Of a stretch of DNA of 64,000 nucleotides, positions 17,302 to 27,419 are shown in pieces (the stretch's first letter is position 1; each line of letters opens with the position of its first letter). The DNA lies in contig NZ_FSQT01000002.1 of assembly GCF_900143515.1 (NCBI RefSeq), positions 3,845,501 through 3,909,500 on the forward strand, written 5' to 3'. The translations under genes and the position numbers were made by a program. Origin of the DNA: Micromonospora cremea (GTDB lineage: Bacteria > Actinomycetota > Actinomycetes > Mycobacteriales > Micromonosporaceae). The notes under the pieces were generated by a model, which saw only the letters and a list, made by a program, of their open reading frames with translations, was not told the origin of the DNA and did no database searches.

Positions 17302-17535
17302 TTAGTTCGCCATCAGATCGGCGCCACGCCAGCTGAAATCGGGCTCCGTTGCGAACCGCTCGGTGATCTTCACGAGATCCTCCGCGTACTTGTTCGCGTG
17401 GTGCCCGCAGAACACCAGCTCGCTCCCACTCACCAGAGTGATCCGGAGCTTCCCGGCAGCATTGCAGCGGTCGCACCGTTCATCGGCGGCTGGGGGCGCC
17501 ACCGTCTCGGGCGGCGGCGTGAGGGTCGAGTTCAT
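17302..17535 (-). CDS. DUF7455 small zinc-ribbon-like protein
   Basis: A 77-residue protein with a Pro-rich start, then CDRCNAAGKLRITLVSGSELVFCGHHANKY: CxxC plus C-GHH, a likely zinc site. Unknown function; members are typically encoded next to the principal sigma factor gene in actinobacteria, as here. AGAGGAGG lies just upstream of the ATG at 17535, so the longer frame to 17568 was not used. A very strong terminator follows. Confidence 0.82.
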   Translation of the reverse strand: MNSTLTPPPETVAPPAADERCDRCNAAGKLRITLVSGSELVFCGHHANKYAEDLVKITERFATEPDFSWRGADLMAN

Positions 17536-17780
17536 CGCCTTCCTCCTCTGGTCGTCACCGATGAACAATCTCTTCGGTCGTTGCTCACCTATCGTGCAAC
17601 ACCTTTACTAGGAACTGCCTTCCCTGTGTGCCCGCGGGGGACCGAGGTCACACCTGGCAGGGACAGTGTGCCGTGCACCCAGGGTGCCACGTCAACGATC
17701 ACATTCGTGCATCCGGACGATCACCATCTGGCGTTGCACACCAGGTGGTCAAAACGACACGTTCGGTTGACGAAATCGGC
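17536..17780. other. Intergenic region between the DUF7455 gene and sigA
   Basis: This 245-bp gap must hold the DUF7455 promoter and the 3' end of the sigma gene. It is less GC-rich than its surroundings (for instance ATGAACAATCTC and CACCTTTACTAGGAACT). I see no convincing hairpin directly after the sigA stop. Confidence 0.4.
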
Positions 17781-19379
<1,599 letters not shown>

Positions 19380-19523
19380 GAATGACCTTCCGGAGGCGAA
19401 GAGCGGGCACGGCCGGGTCGTCCGGCACAGCGTGGGGCAACCGGGCCGGGCGATGTGGTTGAGGGACCCCCGTGTCCCGGGCCGGCCGGTGGTCGGCGGT
19501 CCGTGGCGCGGTGGCAGGGGTGA

Positions 19524-19529
19524 ATTGTA
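19524..19529 (-). promoter_or_regulatory. Putative -10 element (TACAAT) of sigA
   Basis: On the minus strand TACAAT, a near-consensus -10, lies about 145 nt upstream of the sigA GTG. No clear TTGACA is present at the matching distance. It would give a long 5' leader. Confidence 0.4.
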
Positions 19530-19668
19530 ACGCCGTCTGCGGCGATCATCCTGCGCCGCACGGCGTACCGGCGGTGGGGACCGCCGATTCGGCGCAGATG
19601 TGGACTTTGTAAGGATGATACTCGCGCGTGGCCCGGAACACCCCGGTCGTGCGGGAAGGGGACGTGGG

Positions 19669-20490
19669 ATGGACCGTTCGGTGCCGCCAATTGGGGATTT
19701 GTTGGCGATCGCGCTCGAGGTTACGCGGGACGCCGCGGCCACGGCATACCGCATGCGGGTCGAGGGCGTCGCCGTGGCCGCCACCAAGAGTACGGTCACC
19801 GACGTGGTCACCGCGGCCGACCGGGCGGTCGAGCGGCAGGTGCTCGACGCGCTGCACCGGCTGCGGCCGGGCGACGCGGTGCTCGGCGAGGAGTACGGCA
19901 CGGGGGACACCGGGCCGGTCGGGCCGGGCGGCGTGCGCTGGATCGTCGACCCGATCGACGGCACCGTCAACTACCTCTACGGGCTGCCGTACAGCGCGGT
20001 GTCGCTCGCCGCCGAGGTGGACGGCGTGGTGGTCGCCGGCGTGGTGCGCAACGTCAGCACCGGCGAGGAGTGGACCGCCACGGCCGGCGGGGGCGCCTGG
20101 CGGGACGGCGTCCGGTTGCGCTGTTCCGGCGAGACCGACCTGGGGCAGGCGCTGGTCGCCACCGGCTTCGGCTACGACGCCGGCCGCCGGGCGCATCAGG
20201 CCCGGGTGGTGGCCGGGCTGATCGCCCACGTGCGGGACATCCGTCGGCTCGGCGCCGCCGCGCTGGACCTCTGCCTGGTCGCAGAGGGGCGCCTGGACGC
20301 GTACTTCGAGAAGGGCCTGGCCGCCTGGGACCTGGCTGCCGGTGGGCTGGTGGCCGCCGAGGCGGGCGTGCGGGTCACCGGTCTGGACGGCCGTCCGCCC
20401 GGCCCGGACCTGGTGCTCGCGGCCCCGCCCGCGCTCTTCGCGCCGCTGCACGACCGCCTGGCCGCCCTGGATGCCGCCGGCGGTCCCTGA
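19669..20490 (+). CDS. suhB: Inositol monophosphatase-family phosphatase
   Basis: A 273-residue Mg-dependent, Li-sensitive-type phosphatase. Metal ligands are visible: the Glu pair in GEEYGTG (74-75), DPIDGT at 94-99, and [16 protein letters not shown] near the C-terminus. It hydrolyses inositol 1-phosphate or related sugar/nucleotide phosphates; inositol is needed for actinobacterial phosphatidylinositol and mycothiol. ATG 19669 follows GGGAAGGGGA. It is divergent from sigA, as in the conserved block. Substrate preference (IMP versus FBP or histidinol phosphate) is inferred from context. Confidence 0.9.
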   Translation: MDRSVPPIGDLLAIALEVTRDAAATAYRMRVEGVAVAATKSTVTDVVTAADRAVERQVLDALHRLRPGDAVLGEEYGTGDTGPVGPGGVRWIVDPIDGTVNYLYGLPYSAVSLAAEVDGVVVAGVVRNVSTGEEWTATAGGGAWRDGVRLRCSGETDLGQALVATGFGYDAGRRAHQARVVAGLIAHVRDIRRLGAAALDLCLVAEGRLDAYFEKGLAAWDLAAGGLVAAEAGVRVTGLDGRPPGPDLVLAAPPALFAPLHDRLAALDAAGGP

Positions 20491-20610
20491 CCGGCGCTGC
20501 GAGCCGCGGCGCGCCGGTGGGTCCGGGGGGTCGGTCGTCGTCGGCGGCGCGCCGGGGCGGTGGCCCGGCGCGCCGTGACGACAGTGGTCAGCGCCCGTCG
20601 ACCTGTCCGG

Positions 20611-21144
20611 TCACTTCATGGCGACCGGGGACGGGCACGACTCCGGGGGCGCCACCGGGGCGCCCAGGTCACCGAGGGACTGGTTCACCTCGGTCGTGGT
20701 GGCGAGCTGCTGGAAGCGGCTGCCCAGCACCACGTCGACCGTGTCGTCGGTGCGCTTCGGGTCGTAGCCCGGCTCGGCGTTGTTGAGGAAGTACGCCTGA
20801 AGCAGGTGCGCCGAGCCGACGCCCTTGGGGCCGTACCGCAGCACGGCCACCTCGTCGATCCCCTTGGGGGCGTTGCCAACCTTCTGGACCTGGAACTTCC
20901 GATTGCGGAAGTCGTCCGCGACGCTGCCGGCCCGGCCTGGCTCGTCGGTCGCGTTCAAGACGTTGATCTTGACGTCCTTGGGCTCGTGCAGCGTCACGTC
21001 GGCCAGCGGCCAGCCGTCGGGGCAACCCTCGGCCGTGCCCGCCTTGCCCTGGGTGTCGCGGACCAGCGCGGTGATCACGAAGGCCAGGGCCAGCACCCCG
21101 AGCAGGCCGACGACGACGAGTGCTCGCACTCGCGCAAAACTCAT
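20611..21144 (-). CDS. LytR_C-domain membrane-anchored envelope protein (Cei-like)
   Basis: A 177-residue protein with one N-terminal membrane helix (about 8-28) and an extracytoplasmic LytR_C domain (about 50-165; KINVLNATDEPGRAG, FQVQKVGNAP, VLRYGPKG, YFL). By family and gene order it corresponds to M. tuberculosis Rv2700 (Cei), required for cell-envelope integrity. It lacks the LCP catalytic domain, so is not itself a ligase. The ATG at 21144 was preferred over 21195 since the latter adds a non-conserved stretch. Confidence 0.85.
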   Translation of the reverse strand: MSFARVRALVVVGLLGVLALAFVITALVRDTQGKAGTAEGCPDGWPLADVTLHEPKDVKINVLNATDEPGRAGSVADDFRNRKFQVQKVGNAPKGIDEVAVLRYGPKGVGSAHLLQAYFLNNAEPGYDPKRTDDTVDVVLGSRFQQLATTTEVNQSLGDLGAPVAPPESCPSPVAMK

Positions 21145-21195
21145 CTGGGCGCTCCCGGACGTCACGTGGGTGGCGGCGGCCGCCAACGATCGCAC

Positions 21196-21562
21196 TGACC
21201 GGCGGCCGTCGAATACGCCGCTGAGGTTAACGGTTGTCCGGCCGTCGCGTGGAAACAGTCCGACATGCCGGCGCGCCGACCGTGAACCGGGTACTACTAC
21301 CCCTATCTTCGTGTCGCCTGAGTCACATTGGGAACAACTTCGCGTGCTGGGGCGTACATCTCAGCGGCGAGGGCGGTATACATGCCTCGCCCAAAGGGGG
21401 GGTAAGGTTCCGCGCTCGCAGGGGAGTCGCCCCAGCGGGCTCGACCCGTTCGGTCCCCGGGTCGGGTGCCCGACACAACTGGTGGCCGGCCAGCGGAACC
21501 GAAACAGCGTCGTCCGGCGTTACAACCGGAAGCGACAACATCGATATGGGAGAGTGAAACCG
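21196..21562. other. Long divergent regulatory region upstream of the DUF4193 gene
   Basis: A 367-bp gap with no credible gene. It holds a hairpin (GGCGAGG 21366-21372 with CCTCGCC 21385-21391) around TATACA at 21377, and a GGAAC-N17-CGTAC string at 21331-21357 resembling an ECF-sigma promoter. A structured 5' leader or small RNA cannot be excluded. Confidence 0.4.
21331..21357 (+). promoter_or_regulatory. ECF-sigma-like promoter motif GGAAC-N17-CGTAC
   Basis: GGAAC at 21331-21335 and CGTAC at 21353-21357 are 17 bp apart, the layout of SigE/SigH-type promoters. It would drive the DUF4193 gene with a leader of about 200 nt. Motif match only. Confidence 0.3.
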
Positions 21563-21859
21563 ATGGCCACCGACTACGACGCCCCGCGTCGCGACGAGGT
21601 CGACCTCGGCGAGGACAGCCTGGAAGAGCTCAAGGCCCGGCGCGTCGACTCACAGTCGGGCGCGGTGGACGTCGACGAGGCCGAGGTGGCCGAGAGCTTT
21701 GAGCTGCCCGGCGCCGATCTGGCCGACGAGGAGCTCACGGTCAAGGTGCTACCGATGCAGCAGGACGAGTTCCGGTGTGCTCGCTGCTTCCTGGTGCACC
21801 ACCGCAGCCAGCTGGCGGTCGAGCGTAACGGCGAACTGATCTGCCGCGAGTGCGTCTGA
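21563..21859 (+). CDS. DUF4193 small acidic protein with C-terminal zinc motif
   Basis: A 98-residue acidic protein. It opens MATDYDAPRRDEVDLGEDSLEEL, typical of DUF4193, and ends CARCFLVHHRSQLA...ICREC, a two-CxxC zinc-ribbon-like element. Function unknown but conserved beside sigA in actinobacteria. The RBS-like GGGAGAG precedes ATG 21563. Confidence 0.88.
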   Translation: MATDYDAPRRDEVDLGEDSLEELKARRVDSQSGAVDVDEAEVAESFELPGADLADEELTVKVLPMQQDEFRCARCFLVHHRSQLAVERNGELICRECV

Positions 21860-21871
21860 CACTCACGACAC

Positions 21872-21903
21872 CAGCGGCGGCCTCCTGATCGGGGCCGCCG
21901 CTG
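21872..21903 (+). terminator. Hairpin terminator of the DUF4193 gene
   Basis: CAGCGGCGGCC (21872-21882) and GGCCGCCGCTG (21893-21903) form a perfect 11-bp stem with a 10-nt loop shortly after the stop; no U-tract. Confidence 0.6.
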
Positions 21904-21980
21904 CCGGTGTAGCCATGCGGCACGGGTGGGTACCTGCTTGACTCGTAGGGGTAGCCACAGCACCCGGGAGGTCCGACCCC

Positions 21981-22778
21981 ATGAGCGATCGAGGCGACAC
22001 CACCGGCACCGGCGCGGATGACCTCGGCGCCACCGTCGCGGCGTTGACCGCGGACGACATCGGGCCGGCAAAGCGCCGTCAACTGCTCACCCGCATGGTC
22101 GGGCAGGCCCGCGCCCGTGGCATCGGCGACCTGTTCAAGCCCCGCGCCGCCGTGCGCTGGATGGTCGACACCGTCGCCGAGATCGCCCCGCACGTACCGG
22201 TGCGGGACCTGGCCACCCTGCGCCAGCACTTCCCGGGGCTGGACGACAACGCCCTGGCCGAGCGGTTGATCCGCAACGCGGCCCGGACCACCGCCGGGAT
22301 CGGCGCCGCCGGCGGGGGAGTCGCCGCCGTCGAATGGACGGTCGCCCCGACCCTCCTCTCCGCGCCGGTGCTGCTCGCCGCCGAGACGGTCGCCGTGGTG
22401 GCGGTCGAGCTGAAGCTGGTCGGCGAGCTGCACGAGGTGCACGGCGTGGCGCTACCGGCCGGCGGCAGCCAACGGGCCGTCGCCCTGGTGCACTCCTGGG
22501 CCACCCAGCGCGGGGTCAACCCGATGATGCCCGGCGTGGGGGTGGGCGCCGTGCTCGGCACCGCCGCCCGCAAGGAGCTGCGGGACACCCTGCTTCGGCG
22601 CTTCGGGCGCAACCTCACCACGCTCGGGCCGTTCCTCACCGGTGCGGCGGTGGCCAGCTTCCTCAACCGGCGGGCGACCCGGTCGATGGCCGACCAGCTC
22701 CAGGTGGACCTGCGTCGGCGCGGCATCGCCCGGCCGGCCCCGCCGCCGTCGCTGCCCGGCCCGTCGACCGGTACCTGA
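21981..22778 (+). CDS. Conserved hypothetical protein with hydrophobic core
   Basis: A 265-residue protein I do not recognise. Residues about 115-150 are hydrophobic (a glycine-rich stretch then [20 protein letters not shown]), suggesting one or two membrane segments, and about 185-245 hold a second weakly hydrophobic part ([37 protein letters not shown]). Flanks are charged. The EVAP-like hydrophobic helix followed by [11 protein letters not shown] recalls proteins of the EcsC type, but I would not assign it. It is convergent with the DUF3093 gene with a hairpin between. Confidence 0.75.
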   Translation: MSDRGDTTGTGADDLGATVAALTADDIGPAKRRQLLTRMVGQARARGIGDLFKPRAAVRWMVDTVAEIAPHVPVRDLATLRQHFPGLDDNALAERLIRNAARTTAGIGAAGGGVAAVEWTVAPTLLSAPVLLAAETVAVVAVELKLVGELHEVHGVALPAGGSQRAVALVHSWATQRGVNPMMPGVGVGAVLGTAARKELRDTLLRRFGRNLTTLGPFLTGAAVASFLNRRATRSMADQLQVDLRRRGIARPAPPPSLPGPSTGT

Positions 22779-22798
22779 GCGGCCCGCACACGGGCCGC
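22779..22798. terminator. Short bidirectional hairpin
   Basis: GCGGCCCG-CACA-CGGGCCGC, an 8-bp perfect stem directly after a stop codon and between two convergent genes. Confidence 0.5.
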
Positions 22799-22803
22799 CG
22801 CGG

Positions 22804-23331
22804 TCAGCCCGGCTCGCCGGCTGTGCGGTCGACGCGGGCTCGGGCGTCCCGGGCGGTCAGCAGCGCCTCGGCCAGCTCGACCGGATGCCGGGTGCTCACC
22901 ACCCAGAACGGGGTCGGGTCGGCCGGGTCGTCGAGCACCACCTGCACGGCCCCGCCGATCCACGGCCGCTGGACCACGAAGGCGAGCGGGTCCGCGCCCA
23001 CCCCGAGCACCTCACGGCGGCCGGCCACGTCCAGCGGCACCACGTCCGCCACGAAGCGCACCGGCAGTCGGGCGTCGTCCACCCGCAGCTCACCGTCGGC
23101 GACCGCGACCCGGATCCGGCCCAGCCACCACAGCCCGGCCGCGGTGGCCGGCAGCAGCACCGCGAACGGCAGCCAGGCGCGGACGCCGCCGGCGCCCATC
23201 CAGATCTCGACGGCCAGCAGCGCGGCGGCCACCAGGCCGGTCAGCCACAACCACCAGGGCAGATCCAGCCGTTCGACGTACGCCGTGCGGGCCGCGACCG
23301 GCGGCTGACCGGCGGACGAAGAGGGCGACAT
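22804..23331 (-). CDS. DUF3093 membrane protein
   Basis: A 175-residue protein: variable start, then two close membrane helices ([21 protein letters not shown] at about 24-44 and [19 protein letters not shown] at about 52-70), then a soluble part of about 100 residues. Family of unknown function restricted to actinobacteria, regularly divergent from dut as here. ATG 23331 is preceded by AGGAG; the frame open upstream belongs to antisense of dut. Confidence 0.85.
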   Translation of the reverse strand: MSPSSSAGQPPVAARTAYVERLDLPWWLWLTGLVAAALLAVEIWMGAGGVRAWLPFAVLLPATAAGLWWLGRIRVAVADGELRVDDARLPVRFVADVVPLDVAGRREVLGVGADPLAFVVQRPWIGGAVQVVLDDPADPTPFWVVSTRHPVELAEALLTARDARARVDRTAGEPG

Positions 23332-23421
23332 GCTCACTCCTGCGAGGGTACGGCGCACGGCGGCCCGGGTAACCGGCAGGATGGCAGGGTCACCCCGATC
23401 AACCGGACGGAAGAGAGACCT

Positions 23422-23958
23422 GTGACCGACGTCGTACCCGTGCCCGTACGGCTGCTCGATGCCGAGCTGCCGCTGCCTGCGTACGCCCATCCCGGCGACG
23501 CCGGGGCCGACCTGGTGGCGGCCGCGGACGTGGAGTTGCCGCCCGGCGGCCGGGCCCTGGTGCCCACCGGCGTGGCCATCGCGCTGCCGGAGGGGTACGT
23601 GGGCCTGGTCCATCCCCGCTCCGGCCTGGCGGCCAGGCTCGGCGTGACGGTGCTCAACGCGCCCGGTACGGTCGACGCCGGCTACCGGGGTGAGATCCTG
23701 GTCAACCTGATCAACCATGATCGGGAGACGCCGGCGAAGATCTCCCGCGGCGACCGGATCGCGCAGCTCGTGGTCCAGCGGGTCGCGCGGGCGCGGTTCG
23801 AGCCGGTGGCCGAGCTGCCCGGGTCCCAGCGCGGGACCGGTGGGCACGGCTCCACCGGTGGACACGCCGGGCTGGTGCCGTCGCCGGCGGGCCCGGACCG
23901 GGTCGAGCAGCGGCTGAACGAGCCGAGCCGCGGGCAGACGGAAGAGGTGGCAGGGTGA
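23422..23958 (+). CDS. dut: dUTP diphosphatase
   Basis: A 178-residue homotrimeric dUTPase that converts dUTP to dUMP and keeps uracil out of DNA. All five motifs are seen in order: [23 protein letters not shown] (with the catalytic Asp), RIAQLVV, and [10 protein letters not shown]. The extra C-terminal 25 residues are not conserved. GTG 23422 is the family start. It leads an operon with DUF3710, an OB-fold protein and DUF3159. Confidence 0.96.
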   Translation: MTDVVPVPVRLLDAELPLPAYAHPGDAGADLVAAADVELPPGGRALVPTGVAIALPEGYVGLVHPRSGLAARLGVTVLNAPGTVDAGYRGEILVNLINHDRETPAKISRGDRIAQLVVQRVARARFEPVAELPGSQRGTGGHGSTGGHAGLVPSPAGPDRVEQRLNEPSRGQTEEVAG

Positions 23959-23983
23959 GTGCGAACAGCGGAGGGTGGGCGCA

Positions 23984-24655
23984 GTGATCTTCTCCCGAAA
24001 GCGGGCCGGTGCCGGGCGGCACACCCGTGACGAGCGGACCACCGAGGTCGGCGACCAGAGCACCGAGGAGTCGACGCCGACGCTGGAGCGCGGCCCGTAC
24101 GACATCTCCGAGGTCAACGACGACGTGCAGCGGCTCGATCTCGGCAGCCTGCACATCCCGGCGGTCGCCGAGGTGGAGGTGCGGGTGCAGGCCGACCCGC
24201 AGGGCGTGATCCAGCAGGTGGTGCTGGTGCACGGGGAGAACGCGCTGCAACTCGGTGTCTTCGCCGCCCCCCGGTCCGAGGGGATCTGGGACGAGGTGCG
24301 CGAGGAGATCCGCCAGTCGCTGCTCCGCGACGGCGCCAACGCCCAGGAGGTCGACGGCGAGTACGGCCCCGAGCTGCACGCCCAGGTGCAGACCCCGGAC
24401 GGCCCGACCAACCTGCGGTTCGTCGGCGTCGACGGGCCGCGCTGGATGGTCCGCGGCGTGTTCCAGGGCCCGGTGGCCCTCGACCCGGCCACCGCCGGGC
24501 CGCTCGCCGAGTGCCTGGACGGCCTGGTGGTCGACCGGGGCCAGGAGGCGAAGCCGGTCCGCGAGCCGCTGCCGCTGCGGCTGCCCAAGGAGGTTGCCGA
24601 CCAGGCCGGCGCCGAGGCCGGGGACGCGTCCGCCGCCGAACCGCGCCAGGTCTGA
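23984..24655 (+). CDS. DUF3710 protein
   Basis: A 223-residue soluble acidic protein with the DUF3710 pattern (GPYDISEVNDDVQRLDLGSLHIPAV, LQLGVFAAPRSEGIWDEVREEI, FVGVDGPRWMVRGVFQG). Unknown function. GTG 23984 lies 9 nt after GGAGG and reads IFSRKR as in relatives; GTG 23975 would directly abut the GGAGG. Second gene of the dut operon. Confidence 0.88.
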   Translation: MIFSRKRAGAGRHTRDERTTEVGDQSTEESTPTLERGPYDISEVNDDVQRLDLGSLHIPAVAEVEVRVQADPQGVIQQVVLVHGENALQLGVFAAPRSEGIWDEVREEIRQSLLRDGANAQEVDGEYGPELHAQVQTPDGPTNLRFVGVDGPRWMVRGVFQGPVALDPATAGPLAECLDGLVVDRGQEAKPVREPLPLRLPKEVADQAGAEAGDASAAEPRQV

Positions 24656-24784
24656 CCCACGCGCACCGGCCCGCCGGAACCGCCCCCGTCGGCGTACGCT
24701 GGCGGCACGGTTCCGGCGTCGCCGGTGGCCGGGCCAGTGCCGGCCAGGGCCGGTGAGCGTGGAGAGGGTGACGCGGAGGTCATG

Positions 24785-25162
24785 ATGACCGACGAGAGCC
24801 GAGTGTCGCTGCGGCGCATCCTGCAACGGCTCACCGCCAGCGAGGCCGAGATCGACGCGCAGGAGCTGCGTCGGGAGAGCGCCGAGTGCGGCGGTGTCCC
24901 GGCCCAGCAGTGTTCCCGGGGTCAGGTGGTCTCGGTCGCCGGTCGGCTCCGCACGGTGGTGTACACGCCGCGGACCAACCTGCCGACCCTCGAGGCCGAC
25001 CTGTACGACGGCAGTGACGTGGTCACCCTGGTCTGGCTGGGTCGGCGGCACATCGCCGGGATCGAGCCGGGGCGGCACCTGACCGCGCGGGGCCGGGTCG
25101 CGGTGCGGGACGACCGCAAGGTCATCTACAACCCCTACTACGAGCTGGACTCGCCGAAGTGA
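24785..25162 (+). CDS. OB-fold nucleic-acid-binding protein
   Basis: A 125-residue protein with a single OB-fold (GQVVSVAGRLRTVVYTPRTNLPTLEADLYDGSDVVTLVWLGRRHIAGIEPGRHLTARGRVA) like the tRNA-anticodon or RecG-wedge type. It may bind single-stranded nucleic acid. ATG 24785 is 6 nt after GGAGG and is preferred over the adjacent ATG at 24782. Third gene of the dut operon. Confidence 0.85.
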   Translation: MTDESRVSLRRILQRLTASEAEIDAQELRRESAECGGVPAQQCSRGQVVSVAGRLRTVVYTPRTNLPTLEADLYDGSDVVTLVWLGRRHIAGIEPGRHLTARGRVAVRDDRKVIYNPYYELDSPK

Positions 25163-25187
25163 CGGCACCGCGGACGGAAGGCCGGCG

Positions 25188-25871
25188 ATGACGACGGGAC
25201 AGCACCGGGCGGCACAGCCGGAGACCGGCCCTCAGGGCGACGAGCCGCTGCCGACGATCGCCGAGCAGATGGCCGACCAGCTCGGCGGCTGGCGGGGGCT
25301 GGTCGAGTCCAGCATCCCGGTGGTGGTCTTCGTCGTCGCCAACATCATCGGCGAGCTACGGCCCGCGGTGATCGCCTCGGTGGCCGTCGCGCTGCTGATC
25401 GCCGGGCTGCGGCTGGCCCAACGCCGGCCGATCCGGCACGCGGTCAACGGGCTGTTCGGCGTCGGCATCGGCGCGGCCATCGCCTGGCGTACCGGCGACG
25501 AGCGCGACTTCTACCTGCCCGGCATCCTCTATGGCATCGGCTACGGCATCGCCCTGCTGGTTTCGGCGGCCATCCGGCAGCCGCTGGTGGGCTGGATCTG
25601 GTCGGTGCTGGTCGCCAAGGGCCGCGCGGAGTGGCGGGACGACCCGAAGCTGGTGCGCACCTTCACCCGGCTGACCGTGCTCTGGGGCGTGGTCTGGCTG
25701 GCCAAGGTGGGCGTGCAGGCCGGGCTCTACCTGGCCCACCAGGACACCGCGCTGGGCGTGGCCCGGCTGGCGCTGGGCTACCCGCCGTACGCGCTGCTGC
25801 TGCTGATCACGGTCTGGACGGTGCGCCGGGTCACCCGCGAGCCGCAACCGACCCCGCTGCCCGGCGCCTGA
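25188..25871 (+). CDS. DUF3159 membrane protein
   Basis: A 227-residue protein with a hydrophilic N-terminus (1-40) and about five to six membrane helices. Family-specific phrases include GGWRGLVESSIPVVVFV and FYLPGILYGIGYG. Unknown function, conserved after the OB-fold gene in actinobacteria. It is convergent with the trkA genes. Confidence 0.86.
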   Translation: MTTGQHRAAQPETGPQGDEPLPTIAEQMADQLGGWRGLVESSIPVVVFVVANIIGELRPAVIASVAVALLIAGLRLAQRRPIRHAVNGLFGVGIGAAIAWRTGDERDFYLPGILYGIGYGIALLVSAAIRQPLVGWIWSVLVAKGRAEWRDDPKLVRTFTRLTVLWGVVWLAKVGVQAGLYLAHQDTALGVARLALGYPPYALLLLITVWTVRRVTREPQPTPLPGA

Positions 25872-25897
25872 GCGCAGCGCCGGGCCACCGGCGACGT

Positions 25898-26587
25898 TCA
25901 GCGTGAGCTGCGGGTCCGCTCGACGCTGTCCGGGCCGAGGATCACCGCGCGGACCTGGTCCTCCACCTCGGCGGTGCAGACGAAGACCAGCTCGTCGCCG
26001 GCCTCGATCGGGTCGTCCGGGCTGGGCACCAGGACCCGCTTGCCGCGCAGGATCGCCACCAGGGCGGAGTCGCGGGGCAGCGGCACGGCGTGGATCGGCT
26101 GACCGACGTACGGCGCGGTCGGTGGCAGCGTGATCTCGACCAGGTTCGCCTCGCCCTGCCGGAAGGTCATCAGCCGGACCAGGTCGCCGACGGTGACCGC
26201 CTCCTCGACGAGCGCCGCCATCACCCGCGGCTTGCTCACCGCGACGTCCACGCCCCACTGCTCGGTGAACAGCCACTCGTTCTCGGCCCGGTTGACCCGG
26301 GCGACCACGCGGGGCACCGCGAACTCGGTCTTGGCCAGCAGCGACACCACCAGGTTGACCTTGTCGTCGCCGGTCGCCGCGACCACCACGTCGCAGCCGG
26401 CGACGTTGGCCTCCTCCAGGCTGGCTAGCTCACAGGCGTCGGCCAGCACCCACTCGGCGGCCGGCACCCGGTCCGGGCGCAGCATCTTCGGCTGGCGCTC
26501 GATCAGCATCACCTGGTGGCCGTTCTCGATCAGCTCCTGGGCGATCGAGCGGCCCACGTTGCCGGCGCCCGCGATGGCGATCCGCAT
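25898..26587 (-). CDS. TrkA-type potassium-uptake regulatory subunit (RCK), second copy
   Basis: A 229-residue cytoplasmic protein. RCK_N Rossmann fold with the NAD site GAGNVG at 7-12 and IERQPKM, then an RCK_C domain (about 140-225, GEANLVEITLPPTAPYVGQPI). It gates potassium channels or transporters in response to NAD(H)/ATP. It follows its paralog at 26591 by 3 bp on the same strand. In mycobacteria the pair is named ceoB/ceoC. No TrkH/G membrane subunit is in the window. Confidence 0.9.
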   Translation of the reverse strand: MRIAIAGAGNVGRSIAQELIENGHQVMLIERQPKMLRPDRVPAAEWVLADACELASLEEANVAGCDVVVAATGDDKVNLVVSLLAKTEFAVPRVVARVNRAENEWLFTEQWGVDVAVSKPRVMAALVEEAVTVGDLVRLMTFRQGEANLVEITLPPTAPYVGQPIHAVPLPRDSALVAILRGKRVLVPSPDDPIEAGDELVFVCTAEVEDQVRAVILGPDSVERTRSSR

Positions 26588-26590
26588 GGC

Positions 26591-27256
26591 TCAGTGCCCC
26601 CCTTCCGGCGGCGTCGCCGCCACCGACGTGACCGTCGCCACGATGTCGTCGCTGACCAGCATGAAGACCTGGTCACCCTCCTGCACGACGGTAGAGGCGG
26701 TGGGCAGCGTGCCGATGCCGAAGCGGATCAGGTACGCCACCCGCGCCCCGGTCGCCTCCTCCAACGCGCGCACCGGCCGGCCGATCCAGTCCTTGTGCAC
26801 GGGGACCTCGACGATCGACACGGTGCTCGTCGGGTCGCGGAAGATCTCCACGTTGCCCTCGGGCACCAGATGCCGCAGCATCCGGTCCGCCGTCCAGCGC
26901 ACGGTCGCCACGGTGGGGATGCCCAGCCGCTCGTAGACCTGCGCCCGACGCTGGTCGTAGATCCGGGCCGCGACCCGGGACACGCCGAACGTCTCCCGGG
27001 CCAGCCGGGCGGAGATGATGTTGGAGTTGTCGCCGCTGGAGACGGCCGCGAAGGCGTCCGCCCGCTCGATGCCGGCCTGCTGCAGCACGTCGCCGTCGAA
27101 GCCCGCCCCGGTCACCGTGATCCCGGCGAAGTCGGGGCCGAGCCGGCGGAAGGCGTCGGCGTCCTGGTCGATCACCGCCACCGAGTGCCCCCGGGACTCC
27201 AGGCTGTGGGCGAGGGTCGACCCGACCCGGCCACATCCCATGATCACGACGTGCAC
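26591..27256 (-). CDS. TrkA-type potassium-uptake regulatory subunit (RCK), first copy
   Basis: A 221-residue RCK protein. NAD-binding GCGRVG at 8-13, DQDADAF acidic end of strand 2, and RCK_C (about 135-215). The GTG at 27256 has GGGAGGGG upstream and reads HVVIMGCGRVG. It is divergent from an APC-family permease, which may be the transporter it controls, since KUP/APC-type potassium importers of this length exist; that link is only suggestive. Confidence 0.9.
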   Translation of the reverse strand: MHVVIMGCGRVGSTLAHSLESRGHSVAVIDQDADAFRRLGPDFAGITVTGAGFDGDVLQQAGIERADAFAAVSSGDNSNIISARLARETFGVSRVAARIYDQRRAQVYERLGIPTVATVRWTADRMLRHLVPEGNVEIFRDPTSTVSIVEVPVHKDWIGRPVRALEEATGARVAYLIRFGIGTLPTASTVVQEGDQVFMLVSDDIVATVTSVAATPPEGGH

Positions 27257-27405
27257 GCTGCCCCTCCCAAGGTGTGGACCGCTCCCGCTGCCGGTGGCCT
27301 CCGAGTGCGAGCCTGCCACGTCCGGGTCGGAAGCGGGGACCGACCGTACCCCGTCGTCCCAGCCAGCCGTGATCGCCCACCCCCGCGCTCCGGCCGTGGT
27401 GGTCG

Positions 27406-27411
27406 TACTCT
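27406..27411 (+). promoter_or_regulatory. Putative -10 element (TACTCT), leaderless
   Basis: TACTCT ends 8 nt before the GTG at 27420 with no RBS between. Confidence 0.5.
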
Positions 27412-27419
27412 TGGCGTTC

